The position numbers and the translations under genes are program-made. A model generated the notes under the pieces. The model ran no database searches. It saw nothing but the letters and a program-made list of their open reading frames with translations, and was not told the DNA's origin. A DNA stretch of 64,000 nucleotides from Lojkania enalia (Eukaryota > Ascomycota > Dothideomycetes > Pleosporales): assembly GCA_010094045.1 (NCBI GenBank), contig ML986737.1, forward strand, positions 12,926 to 76,925. The letters are read 5' to 3'. This document shows, in pieces, positions 12,410 to 22,113 of this stretch; positions within the stretch are counted from its first letter, which is position 1; each line of letters begins with the position of its first letter.

Positions 12410-12919
12410 TATAGAACTCGAAGCGATAGTAGAAAGCGCTTCAGACTTAGCAGACCTCCTCTTCTCTTCCTCTAACCTCTCTTACTCTTCTATCAACTTT
12501 ACCTCTCGTTTCCTAAGATCTAGACTATATTCCTCTAAAGAATAGACGCGTTTTTTAATATATATTAAGTAAAAAAGAGCTACCTAATAGTAACGCGCAG
12601 ATTCCTTAAGGTAATAAATCTCCTCTTTTATAGTAGCTACAAAATCTTAATAGGTAGAGGTACACTTCTTATAAGCCTTTAATATATTTACTAGGAAACG
12701 GTAAAGAGTACTCTTAGTTAGAGAAAGGTTATAGGACAAACTCTAAAAAAGATATTCTCTATATATAGAAGAAAGAGTAGTATTATTATAATAGTTATAG
12801 TTTATAGACTAATAGTTCGAACAATAATAGAATAGATCTATTACTACATCTAGTAAAAGAATTAAGTAGCTAGTACGATAATTATAGGTAGTAGTATTTT
12901 CGCGTTAAACCCTTAGTAT
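12407..12919 (-). pseudogene. G1 copy 1 convergent extra ORF (171 codons)
   Basis: This reading frame lies between the end of pol and the 3' LTR, on the strand opposite to pol, so the two are tail to tail. It starts at an ATA at 12919 (likely a mutated ATG) and ends in SSSI-stop at 12407. The homologous frames in copies 2 (36122-36634) and 3 (17533-18045, plus) are also exactly 513 bp. The N-terminal half is Ser, Tyr and Asn rich. The second half is predicted coiled coil, with Leu, Arg, Lys and Glu spaced as in (LEEYSLDLRKREVKLIEE). No known domain is recognised. Interrupting stops are all explainable as RIP of Gln/Trp codons. Confidence 0.65.
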
Positions 12920-13160
12920 AGTAAGAAGAAAAAAGAAGGAAGAATAGGGCTATACTTGCGAGTTGAGTAGGACCTACTAGAATATATAAAGTACCGACCC
13001 CGGAACGGAAAAATATAGATATAATACTATAGTACACCTATACAGAATGTATTAGAAACTAGAATAAGCTGCTAGAGATAGTAGAATACTATATCTAAAT
13101 AGAATAGGTAAGATAATAGATTAAAGAGCTTCGGAATAAACCTATAGAGTAGAGAGCGGG

Positions 13161-13701
13161 TATTATAAATATAGAATATTAAAAGGTACTACTTCTATAG
13201 CTAGAGCTTAATCTAATATTAGCTACTATATAGGTCGACTTAGACAAGGGCTAATAAAGTAATAATAGGTAGAAGTATATTAAAAACTAATTATTAGATA
13301 GTAAATAGTAGAACTATAAGAACTAGGAAGATAATTAGCTAGATAATAAGGTATAGTACAACCTATATATATAATAAAGGTAGAAGTATTAGGTATAGTA
13401 GAACGAACCTAATAGACCTAATAGACTTAATAGATTAAACTTAACAGTCTTAAACCTAACTATATAAGATAGAAGATCTTTTAGAAGATTAAATTCTATA
13501 TAGTTATTCTCGTAGATTTATTTTATTACTATATTAGACTTCTAAGAATATATTTATTATACTCGAAGAACTAGGTAATTCTACTACTCTCTCTTTATTA
13601 AAGCTACTACCTTTAACCAACCTAATATAAATAAGGCCCTAATATATATACGACTACAACAGCGGTTATTATATATACTAGTAGTATATAGGTTAGTAAT
13701 A
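13161..13701 (+). repeat. G1 copy 1 3' LTR (541 bp)
   Basis: This is the partner of 565-1106, beginning TATTATAAATA (mutated TG) and ending GTTAGTAATA just before the atagc duplication at 13702-13706. The purine-rich stretch before it (ending GAGAGCGGG at 13160) is the likely polypurine tract; the same place in copy 3 reads GGAGGGAGCAGG. Confidence 0.92.
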
Positions 13702-14293
13702 ATAGCTTTTAGCCTTATCTCTAACTAATTATCTATTTATTTATAAGTATATATATATATAATAAATAACTATAATAATTTATTAAACTTATAATTATTA
13801 AAGCGCTTCTTAGCTATAGTTTTAATAGCTTTATCTAATATCTTTTTTTTTTCTTCCCCTAGTACTATATATTTAGCACTTTTCTATAGCTGCCTCTTCT
13901 TAGCACTCTTAGTAGAGCGATTAGTAGTATAGGTACTTTTAATAGCCTTCTCTTTAATAGTAAGTAATATAGCCTTATCTCTCTATTAGATAGCGCGCTT
14001 AGTATTACTAAGTATACCCTTAAAGGGTACTATAAGGTTGGTTAAACGGCCTTTTTAAGAACTAGCTTAACCGTATAGTAAAAGAATATATTCGATTTTA
14101 TAATCTTCTAACTACTAGCCCTATATTTATTAGTAAACTGTAATAAAAGACTAGTATAATTACTTACCTATATTAACTTTGCCTACTTATCTTAGTCGAA
14201 GCTAATTAGTAGCTCTAATAGTTTTAGTAGTAGTAAGCTATTTAGACTATTAAGAAAATTATTGTTAATAGGCTCTACTTTAATAGTTAACAT
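13702..14293 (-). pseudogene. Repeat X copy A, proximal part of ORF X
   Basis: An ATG at 14293 opens a minus-strand frame reading MLTIKVEPINNN, then a Leu-rich stretch, FDWDK with the Trp codons now TAG, then an extremely Lys-rich section with SAKKRQL and GEEKKKILDKAIK. Copy B (38337) reads the same with ATA in place of ATG. Together with 1-564 the frame covers at least 390 codons. Stops occur only where RIP could have hit Gln or Trp codons, and comparison of the two copies shows silent and RIP-type changes, so I believe it encoded a protein. I do not recognise the family. It could belong to an unknown mobile element or to a dispersed gene family. Confidence 0.55.
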
Positions 14294-15695
14294 TTTATAG
14301 AAACTATAATAAAAGTATATAATAAATCGAAGATTTAGAGTTATATTAATAAGAGTATAGTAGAAAGAAGAGTTATAGTAGGGTGTTAGGCTTAACGTAA
14401 TAAGTATATATACTACCTACTAGTATAGATTAGATAGAAGTAATAATAAAATATATGCTTATCTAAATAAATATAAAATATTGGTTAGTTTAATATAAAA
14501 AACTATTACTAAAAAACGTACTGCTAGTTTTATAAAATAGTAAGTTATTATAGTTTTTTATTATAGTATTCTTATAATATATATTTAAATACCTTATTAG
14601 CTTTACTTTATAATCTTAATTCGGTACTAGCTCTTAGTATATATATATCTTAGCATCTATATTTACATTTTAGGTATCTATTAATAATCCTCAACTTAGC
14701 TTTATACTATTAACTTTAATTATCGATGTTAACTACTCTACTCTACTACTATTAATATATAATATCTTATACTCGAGGAATAGCACGATCTAAAATTATT
14801 CTAATAGGTAGTAAGTTTCTCTAAAAACAGCTCGCTGCTAAATTAGCTCGTAAGGTACTTATACTAGTAAAGCCTGTACTAGTAAAGTATTGCTATTATC
14901 TTAGGAGTAAATTATTATAGGTTTTTATTATAATTATATATTAATAAAATATAGCTATTATATTTTAACAAATTAAATAATATTAGAAGAGTACTAAACT
15001 CCTCTTTTAAAAGCTTTCTTTTTCGCGGCTAATCTATAAAATTACTACTATAGTTTAGAAGAATATTTATAGTAGTAAGATACGTTGGTAATAGAGTATT
15101 ACAGAATTAGCTTCTACCCGATCCTATACTATCTCGCCTATTACATATAGACCCGAACCTCTAATATATATATATACGACCTAATATCTATCTCTTTTTT
15201 CTCTTTATCTAGACGTCTTAAACTATTATAGTAGTAGTATATTAGTTATCTATATAGTTTAATCTAATGCTCGTTTATCTAGCGTTAATAATCTAATACG
15301 CATCGCTGTAATATAGAGCGTAATTAAAGCTCTCTAAGAATTTACTAAAGTTTTTCTTATTAGGTTCTTTAAAGGTATATATTTTTTATATAATTTATAC
15401 TATATAATACTAATTATACTAGACTATAATATAAATATAATTTACGTAAAGTAGATTACTATCTAAAATAAGAATATATATTTAGTAAAATAATACTATA
15501 AGAAGTTTAGTCTTCTATTAGATTAGAGTTATAATTCCTAAATAGTTTTAGGCTTAGAAAAGGCTACTTTAAATAAAACTAGTTTTCTACTATAATAATT
15601 TACTATAATAAATATTTAATATATAATATATAATTATTTTCTATAATTATAGAGGAACTCTATAAGGTACTCTTACCTTAATCTTATACCCTAGT
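14294..15695. other. Repeat X upstream region
   Basis: This stretch lies 5' of ORF X and is shared with copy B (38338-39519). It is heavily RIP-mutated. I see no frame I trust: two different frames look open here, but one of them runs across the inserted solo LTR at 15097-15313, so apparent openness is not evidence in this region. A promoter or a second ORF of repeat X could lie here. Confidence 0.4.
15097..15313. repeat. Solo LTR (217 bp) in repeat X copy A
   Basis: This 217-bp insertion is absent from repeat X copy B. Its ends are inverted repeats, TATTACAG and CTGTAATA, the RIP-mutated form of TG...CA LTR ends. It is flanked by a perfect 5-bp duplication tagag (15092-15096 and 15314-15318), while copy B has one tagag at the matching site near 39136. 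It has no coding capacity and no full-length partner in this window, so it is a solo LTR of an unseen family. Confidence 0.8.
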
Positions 15696-15791
15696 ACTAA
15701 GAACCCTACTCTAACCTTAACCTTAATACTAAGAACCCCTACTTAACTTATACTCTAGTACTAAGAACCCTGAACCTAACTTTAACCTAGG
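15696..15791. repeat. 32-bp tandem repeat, three units
   Basis: Three head-to-tail 32-bp units start ACTAAGAACCC at 15696, 15728 and 15760. They lie upstream of ORF X. Copy B has four units at 39520-39647. The units contain CCTTAACC-like runs that faintly resemble telomeric repeats, but the period is 32 rather than 6. Confidence 0.85.
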
Positions 15792-15825
15792 TAAGGTACT
15801 ATATACCCTATTTACCAGCCTATTA

Positions 15826-16750
15826 TACTCTACTTATTTATAATATAATATAGTAACTACTTTAACTTTAATTAATCTATTAAAGAAGTTAGATATTACT
15901 AGCTATTTTAGCTATTAATTAAGATTAAATTTAGAGTGTATAAAATACTACAGCTATCTATAGTATCTTCTAAATAATATTTAGAAACTGATATACTAGT
16001 AAGCCTTTATAATATAATTATAAGCCTAATTTAAAGAAGCTTATAAAGCTAGAAGAATTAACTATAATATAGTATATACTAGACCTATTATCTTATAGAT
16101 ATCCTCCTATAATCGATAGTATATAAGATATAGCTAATTATTTACTTAGAGCTCGCTCTATAGATTAGGTTAGTAAAAACTAGCTAATAAACTTTATTAA
16201 TTATATTCTTAAGCTTAAAATATACTTCTATTAAAAATATAACTATTAAAGAGCTCTCTATAAGAATTCTAAAGTTATTAGTAACTAATTTAATCTAAGA
16301 TATAATACTAAAGTAAAGTATTATATTACTAATAATAATATCTATAATTTTAATAAGATAGGCTTCTAGATAAGTATTATATCTACTAGTAAAATAGTTA
16401 CTAGTACTAAACTATTAGTTAGTCGACTAAAATTACTATAGCTAGGCGATTATAAGTAGATAATAGTTATTTAGGCTATTAGCGTTTATAGTAATACTAT
16501 CCTACTATTTATTATTTTTACTAGTAAGTAGTACCTCTATATATAGTATTAGAGCGATAATATACTACCTAGAGGAGTAATTATACTAAGTAATAGTAGA
16601 TAGATAAATAATAACCTTATAATTAAATAGTTAAAACGTTTTAATTAGTATATAAAATAGTATATAGTAGGCGTTTATCGTCTACTAGTTATTAATAGCT
16701 ATAAGAGCTATAAGTCTACTAAGTTTTAGCTACTTTATAAAGAGAAGGAT
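15826..16750 (+). pseudogene. Truncated pogo/Fot1-type transposase
   Basis: This is a fragment of a DDE transposase, homologous to P1 (24307-26159 and 19078-20931). The first catalytic block reads YNFNKIGF at about 16342-16365, where the family has YN.DE.GF. A downstream block resembles GDRE..T.I.AISA.G. The second Asp block reads VINSYKSYKS at about 16680-16715, where the family has LDGHESH. All the differences are RIP-type changes. The terminal inverted repeat is missing on the left, and the 3' third is cut off at 16750 by the LTR of G1 copy 3. The left breakpoint, at agcctatt, is also where repeat X copy B meets pogo sequence. Confidence 0.75.
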
Positions 16751-17291
16751 TATTACTAATCTATATACTACTAGTATATATAATAACTACTATTATAGTT
16801 GTATACGTATTAGGGCTTATTTATATTAGGTTGATTAGAGGTAGTAACTTTAGTAAAGAGAGAGTAGTAGGATTACCTGGTTCTTTAAGTATAATAAATA
16901 TATTCTTAGAAGTCTAACGTAATAATAAGATAAATCTATAAGAATAACTATATAGGACTTAATCTATTAAAAAGATTTTCTATCTTATATAGTTAGGTCT
17001 AAGACTATTAAGTCTAGTTTATTAGGTTTATTAGGTCTGTTAGGTCTATCCTACTATATCTAATACTTCTACTATTATTACGTATATAGGTTATACTATA
17101 CCTTATTATCTAACTAATTATCTTCCTAATTCCTATAGTCCTACTACTTACTATTTAATAATTAGTTTTTAATATACTTCTACCTATTATTACTTTATTA
17201 GTTCTCGTCTAAGTTAACCTATATAGTAGCTAATATTAGATTAAGCTCTAGCTATAAAGGTAGTACCTCTTAGCATTCTATATTTATAATA
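16751..17291 (-). repeat. G1 copy 3 left LTR (3' LTR, 541 bp)
   Basis: Reverse complement of the G1 LTR, from TATTACTAATC to TTTATAATA on the plus strand. The adjacent bases (17292-17310) are rich in pyrimidines on the plus strand, meaning a polypurine tract with AAAGGAGGGAGCAGG on the element's sense strand. This is the best preserved version of that tract in the window. Confidence 0.9.
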
Positions 17292-17532
17292 CCTGCTCCC
17301 TCCTTTATAGGTTCGTCCTAAAGCTCTTTAATCTATTACCTTACCTATTCTATCTAGGTATAGTATTCTACTATCTCTAGTAGCTTATTCTAGCTTCTAA
17401 CGTATTTTATATAAGTATACTATAGTATTATATCTATATTTTTCTATTCTAGGGTTGGTACTTTATATATTCTGGTAGGTCCTACTTAACTTACGAGTAT
17501 AGCTCTATTCTTCTTTCTTTTCTCTTTCTACT

Positions 17533-18045
17533 ATACTAAAGGTTTAACGCGAAAATACTTCTGCCTATAACTATTATACTAGTTACTTAATTCTTCCTCT
17601 AGGCGTTATAATAGATCCGTCTTACTATTATTTAAACTATTAGTCTGCGAACTATAACTACTATAGTAATACTACTCTTTCTTCTATATATAGAGAATAT
17701 CTTTCTTAGGGTTTATCCTATAATCTTTCTCTAACTAAGGGTACCCTTTACTATTTCTTAGTAAATATATTAAAAGCCTATAAAAAGTCTACCTCTACCT
17801 ATTAAGATTTTATAGCTGCTAAAAAAGAGAAGATTTATTATTTTAAGAAATCTGCATATTACTATTATATAGCTTTTTTTTACCTAGAGCGTACTAAAAA
17901 ACGCGTCTATTTTCTAGAGAAGTATAGTCTAGATCTTAGAAAACGAGAGGTGAAGTTAATAGGAGAGTAAGAGAAGTTGGAGGAAGAGGAGAGGAGGTCT
18001 ACTAGGTCTGAGATATCTTCTACTACTACTCTAAGTTCTGTATAA
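17533..18045 (+). pseudogene. G1 copy 3 convergent extra ORF (171 codons)
   Basis: This is the same frame as 12407-12919 and 36122-36634, again 513 bp, here on the plus strand because the element is inverted. It begins ATA CTA AAG GTT at 17533 and ends TCT GTA TAA. Readable pieces include SLTKGTLYYFLVNILKAYKK in the middle and RKREVKLIGE in the coiled-coil part. It ends with a Ser/Thr-rich tail. No known domain is seen. It lies antisense and tail to tail with the chromodomain end of pol, and it is the cleanest of the three for reading the original amino acids. Confidence 0.68.
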
Positions 18046-19077
18046 GAAGCTCCTTTTATATTACTACTACTATTACTCCTTAACTAGACTTTACTTAATA
18101 ACCTATTATTCTAGCTTTCTAGTAAAACTTCTTTAACTTTATAGTATAGTTGGTTAGGTTCTATACTAGTTCCTATAAACTTTCCTCTTATAGGTATCCT
18201 TCCTACTTTACTAGATACTTCTACTAACGTCTAAACCGCTTTCTTACTAGTATATACTCTATTTTATATTTCTATTCTAGTTCTATATTAATAGTTTCTC
18301 ATAGTAGTATATTGTCTAGTACTAGTTCTAATTTTAACTTATAAAATACTAGATATATTTTTATATTACTTAATAGCTTTAGTTTAAAATTTATAAGTCT
18401 AACCTATTTTTTAATTAGAAATAGTTCTATTCTCTTATAATCTAACCCTTTTATAGGTCTCTTAGTCTTTAAGTTTTTTATTAATAGGAAAACTTTACCC
18501 TCCTTCTTAAAGGTTAGTTCCTTAATCCTTAACTTATTAGCCTATTCTATTATTCTAAGGTTTCTTAACTAAATCTTTTCTTTAAGTTAATTATAAACTT
18601 CTTTTATTTCTTTAGCTTTCTAGTCTACTAGTAGAACTAGAGATCTCTTCTTATTCTATTCCTAATATATAATAGCTTTCTATTTATAGTTAGCTTTAAA
18701 GGGTATAGTTCCTATAGTATTCTAGATTATTCTATTATAGGCTATCTATATTATAGATAATAGTTTAACCTAGTTATTTTATTATTTATTAATATATATC
18801 TTTAAATATATTTTTAGACTCTAGTTAACTTATTTTATCTAACCGTCTATTTATAGGTAGAAGCTAGTTAATATCTATTATTAGATTCTAATCTTCTCTA
18901 TCTATTTCTACTAGTACTTAGATATAAACAACTTATTTCTATCTAAAGTAATATACTTTAGAACTTTATACTCCGCGAATATTATATATAATAACTTATA
19001 TACTAGTTTAGATACTATTATTATTTCTAATATTAGTCTAAAATACGTATATATTATTAGTTAATCTACTATATTTA
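18046..19077 (-). pseudogene. G1 copy 3 integrase and chromodomain remnant
   Basis: Reverse-oriented end of the G1 polyprotein, matching copy 1 from about 11395 to 12400. The chromodomain lies near 18130-18270. The stretch stops at a TA (19076-19077) that abuts the P1 element, inside the integrase core just after the first catalytic Asp region. Everything upstream in pol is missing. Confidence 0.78.
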
Positions 19078-20931
19078 ACGTACTTTATAAACGAGCGGCC
19101 TATATAAGCAAGTAGTCTACTCTATTAACTTTTTCAACCTTTATATACATATAAGTTAACAACTAAATAATATAATAGTAATTTACAACTTGCGCGATTA
19201 TTCTATAGAAACCTCTATATCCTTCTAGTATATACGAGAATTATATCTAGTTTTACCGCAGCAGTTACAGCACGCTTTATACTATCCGCTCGTATCTAAT
19301 CGCACCCTAAATTAGTATATTATAGTCCAAGTTTCCTCCTTATTATTCTTTTTAGCAATAATTATCTCTTCTTATACTTTTATTAGGGTCCCTTACACTT
19401 AAATCTGCCTTTTTTTCTACTATTTCTATTTTATTACTACTTTATTTACTTTATAAAGGCTAACAATTTTATCGCGTATTAACCTGATCTAATATATTAC
19501 TTTTATAGAGCCTTTCTTAAGCTGATTTAGCTTTTTAATAATAGAAGCTAGTAAAGAACTTATATCCCTTTAAATCTTATTATAAATTAATATTAATTAA
19601 GCTTCTAGCTCGCGCGTGTTACTTAGTATTTTTACTTCCTATAAGGTATTATCTTATACTAGGAGTATTAGCGTACGAAGCTTTTTATTAAGCTTTAAAA
19701 GTACTGCTTTTAGATTAAACAGGATTAGACCAGCTCTTTAAAAGCTTATATAGATATTATCCTTTATAATTAATATATTAAAAGCAGCTTTAAAGGCTAG
19801 AAAGAACTTAAGTTTTATAATATAGTTAATATAATTACGTATTAAGACTAAGATCTAATTTCTATATATACGCTTTAATAGTAAAAAGCAGCTTATATCT
19901 AGTAGCTATAATAGGTGTGATAAATAAGCTAGCATATAGAGTAGAATAATGCCCTATTCCTTGTAGAATTTCTGGAAATTAAGCGAGTTATAACTATTAT
20001 AGTTATTAAAGATTAGTAGTCGATGCGCGCCTACTATACAATCTTTTATATACCTATAAAAGTGTTTTAACTATTTAATATCGAGTTTATTTATTATCTA
20101 GCCGATTTTACTAACTGTGATAGCCTAGTTCTTAGGTATATTATCGCCTTCGTACTAGGTAGAGAGATAGTAGTAGCTAGTAATAATAATAAAGGGTAGG
20201 AGCGTCTAGCTAGTAGTATTAATCCCCTAAATTACTAAAATCTATTTACAATTACCTAATTAAATTACCTTTAGTCGATTACGTCTTTCTATATCTGTAA
20301 TAACTAGTTATAATAAAATAACGCCTATTTAAAAGCTAGATTCGTTAAAGTTGTATATATCTTTATCTATAATATTATACTTCTTCTTAGTACGCTGTAT
20401 AAGTTTAAACCAGCCTTTAATTATTTTAAGATCTTTGTATAGAGCTCTCTAGCGATTATAAGGCCGATTTAGGCGTGTCTTAAGCTTAGGAGTGCGTCTA
20501 ACAAAGTTCCTAGGCTAATATATACTAATCTAGCCTATACCGCGCTTAGTAAGTAAGCTATTAGCTATATCTTATATAGTAGCTAAGGTAGACGTAAATC
20601 CTCGCAAATCTAGGTTAAATATATATTAAATAATAACCTCCTCTTTAGATTTTATTAGTCTTTTTAAGTTAGGCTTATAATCGCGCTATAAGTAGATTCT
20701 AGCGTATTATTAGTATACGGTCGTTCGAATTATATTAAATATTAAAGTAGCGCGTCTTTTACTATTTATTTAGCCTCTTTTAATAGTTAAGAGAGCTAAG
20801 TTTACTTAATTCTCGTTTTAGGCTATATTCTTATTATTTTATTATTATATTATTGTTAAAAGTTCAGGTATCACGTTTTAGTAATAGGGTGGACCGCTCG
20901 CTTATATAGGCCGTTCGCTTGTAAGGTACGT
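19078..20931 (-). mobile_element. Pogo/Fot1-type DNA transposon P1 in G1 copy 3
   Basis: This is a 1854-bp element with terminal inverted repeats beginning ACGTAC and containing AAGCGARCGGCC, bounded by TA on both sides (19076-19077, 20932-20933). The minus strand carries a degraded transposase. A DDE block reads RLLIFNNYNSYNS (plus-strand position about 19990-20025), where the family has DGHNSHNS. A CCHC knuckle reads C-N-C-C-G-K-T then Y-N-S-R near 19225-19275, typical of the C-terminus of fungal pogo transposases. The sequences beyond the two TAs come from different parts of G1 (integrase on the left, gag on the right), so it does not sit in a simple insertion site. Confidence 0.85.
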
Positions 20932-20933
20932 TA

Positions 20934-21316
20934 GTCTTCTTTATATTACTCCTATTCTCTAGCTAATTAACTATAAACAGCTCGGCCTATACTAGTAGTA
21001 TCTCTTCTATATTTATTATTATAGCTAAGATCTTATTCTTATCTAAGAAGAAGGTTGTACTATTAAACCTAAAGTATATTTCTATTAATATAAGAAAGAG
21101 GTTAATATATTCCCTCTTACTATTAAACTTTTTTAGTAAAGCTATCTTAGCTTATACTTATTATTTAGCTTTAGCTAGGTTAGTTCTAGCTGTAACTAGC
21201 TTATATTATATCTATATAATATATATCTTCTATTTCTATACTTTTTATACTATAGCTTCTTCTAGAACTTATAGTCTTTAGGTTATCGTAACTTAACTTT
21301 ATAATATAGTAGACAT
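20934..21316 (-). pseudogene. G1 copy 3 Gag N-terminal remnant
   Basis: First part of G1 Gag, read from the ATG at 21316 towards lower coordinates and matching copy 1 from 1148 to about 1530. It stops at the TA beside P1. The zinc knuckle and everything beyond are absent. Confidence 0.78.
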
Positions 21317-21357
21317 CTTTAGATAGTTCTTATTCTCTTAACGTTAGGTAGTTATTA

Positions 21358-21899
21358 TATTACTAACCTATATACTACTAGTATATATAATAACCGCTAT
21401 TACAGTCGTATATACGCCGGGGCTTTATTTACGTTAGGTTAGTTAGAGGTAGTAGCTTTAGTAAAGAGAGAGTAGTAGGATTGTCTAGTTCTTCGAGTAT
21501 AACGAATATATTCTTAGAAGTCTAACGTAGTAACGAGATAAATCTATAAGAATAACTATATAGGACTTAATTTTTAAAGAAGATCTTCTATCTTATATAG
21601 TTAGGTCTAAAACTGTTAAGCCCGGTCTATTAGGTCTATTAGATCTATTAGGTCTATCCTACTATATCTAATACTTCTACCTTTATTATATATATAGGTT
21701 GTACTATACCTTATTATCTAGCTAATTATCTCCCTAGTTCCTATAGTCCTACTATTTACTATCTAATAATTGGTCTCTAATATACTTCTACCTATTATTA
21801 CCTTATTAGTCCTTATCTAAGTTAACCTACACCGTAGCTAATATTAGATTAAGTTTTAGTTATAGAAGTAGTACCTCTTAGTATTCTATATTTATAATA
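21358..21899 (-). repeat. G1 copy 3 right LTR (5' LTR, 542 bp)
   Basis: Reverse-oriented G1 LTR, ending in TTTATAATA at 21899. The next base begins the middle of another G1 LTR in forward orientation, so the two LTRs meet head to head. Confidence 0.9.
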
Positions 21900-22071
21900 T
21901 ATATTAGACTTCTAAAAATATATTTATTTATATTTAAAAAACTAGTAACTTTAATACTCTCTTTTTATTAAAGCTACTACCTCTAATTAATCTAACGTAA
22001 ATAAGGCTCTAGTATATATATAACTACTACAACAGTTATTATATATACTAGTAGTATATAGGTTAGTAATA
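21900..22071 (+). repeat. G1 copy 2 5' LTR, truncated
   Basis: This matches the last 172 bp or so of the G1 LTR, ending GTTAGTAATA at 22071. The first two thirds are missing; G1 copy 3 ends immediately upstream. Confidence 0.88.
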
Positions 22072-22113
22072 TAATAACTACCTAATATTAAGAGAAATAG
22101 GAACTATTTAAAG

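Larger units (their letters stand above)
565..13701 (+). mobile_element. Ty3/Gypsy chromovirus G1 copy 1, complete but split by Copia A
   Basis: This is a full LTR retrotransposon: 5' LTR 565-1106, gag-pol, a convergent extra ORF, and 3' LTR 13161-13701. It is flanked by a perfect 5-bp duplication atagc (560-564 and 13702-13706). Removing Copia A and one ttagt duplication leaves about 7.5 kb. Gag zinc knuckle, protease, reverse transcriptase, integrase core and C-terminal chromodomain all fall in one reading frame once Copia A is removed, so this was a single gag-pol ORF, as in Tf1-like elements. It sits in repeat X and is heavily mutated by RIP, so it is dead. Confidence 0.93.
16751..21899 (-). 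mobile_element. G1 copy 3, reverse-oriented chimeric and internally deleted
   Basis: This element has two full G1 LTRs (16751-17291 and 21358-21899) in reverse orientation. Between them lie only the 3' end of pol plus the extra ORF (17292-19077) and the first part of gag (20934-21316). The middle, matching about 1525-11395 of copy 1, is gone, and a P1 pogo element sits exactly at the junction. The outside flanks do not match: aggat precedes 16751 and tatat follows 21899. The left flank is pogo sequence and the right flank is the middle of another G1 LTR. This fits recombination between two separate insertions. Confidence 0.8.

Noticed and set aside
14960..15345. A minus-strand frame resembling the C-terminus of DUF3435/tyrosine recombinase proteins (Starship captain-like), with a LY..DAY..(I)N...TS.RLNY pattern
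   Set aside because: The matching residues lie inside the 217-bp solo LTR (15097-15313), which is an insertion with its own duplication and is absent from repeat X copy B. A frame running across that junction cannot be a real gene.
15690..15800. Telomeric repeat tract
   Set aside because: CCTTAACC-like words occur, but the true period is 32 bp and no TTAGGG/CCCTAA run is present.
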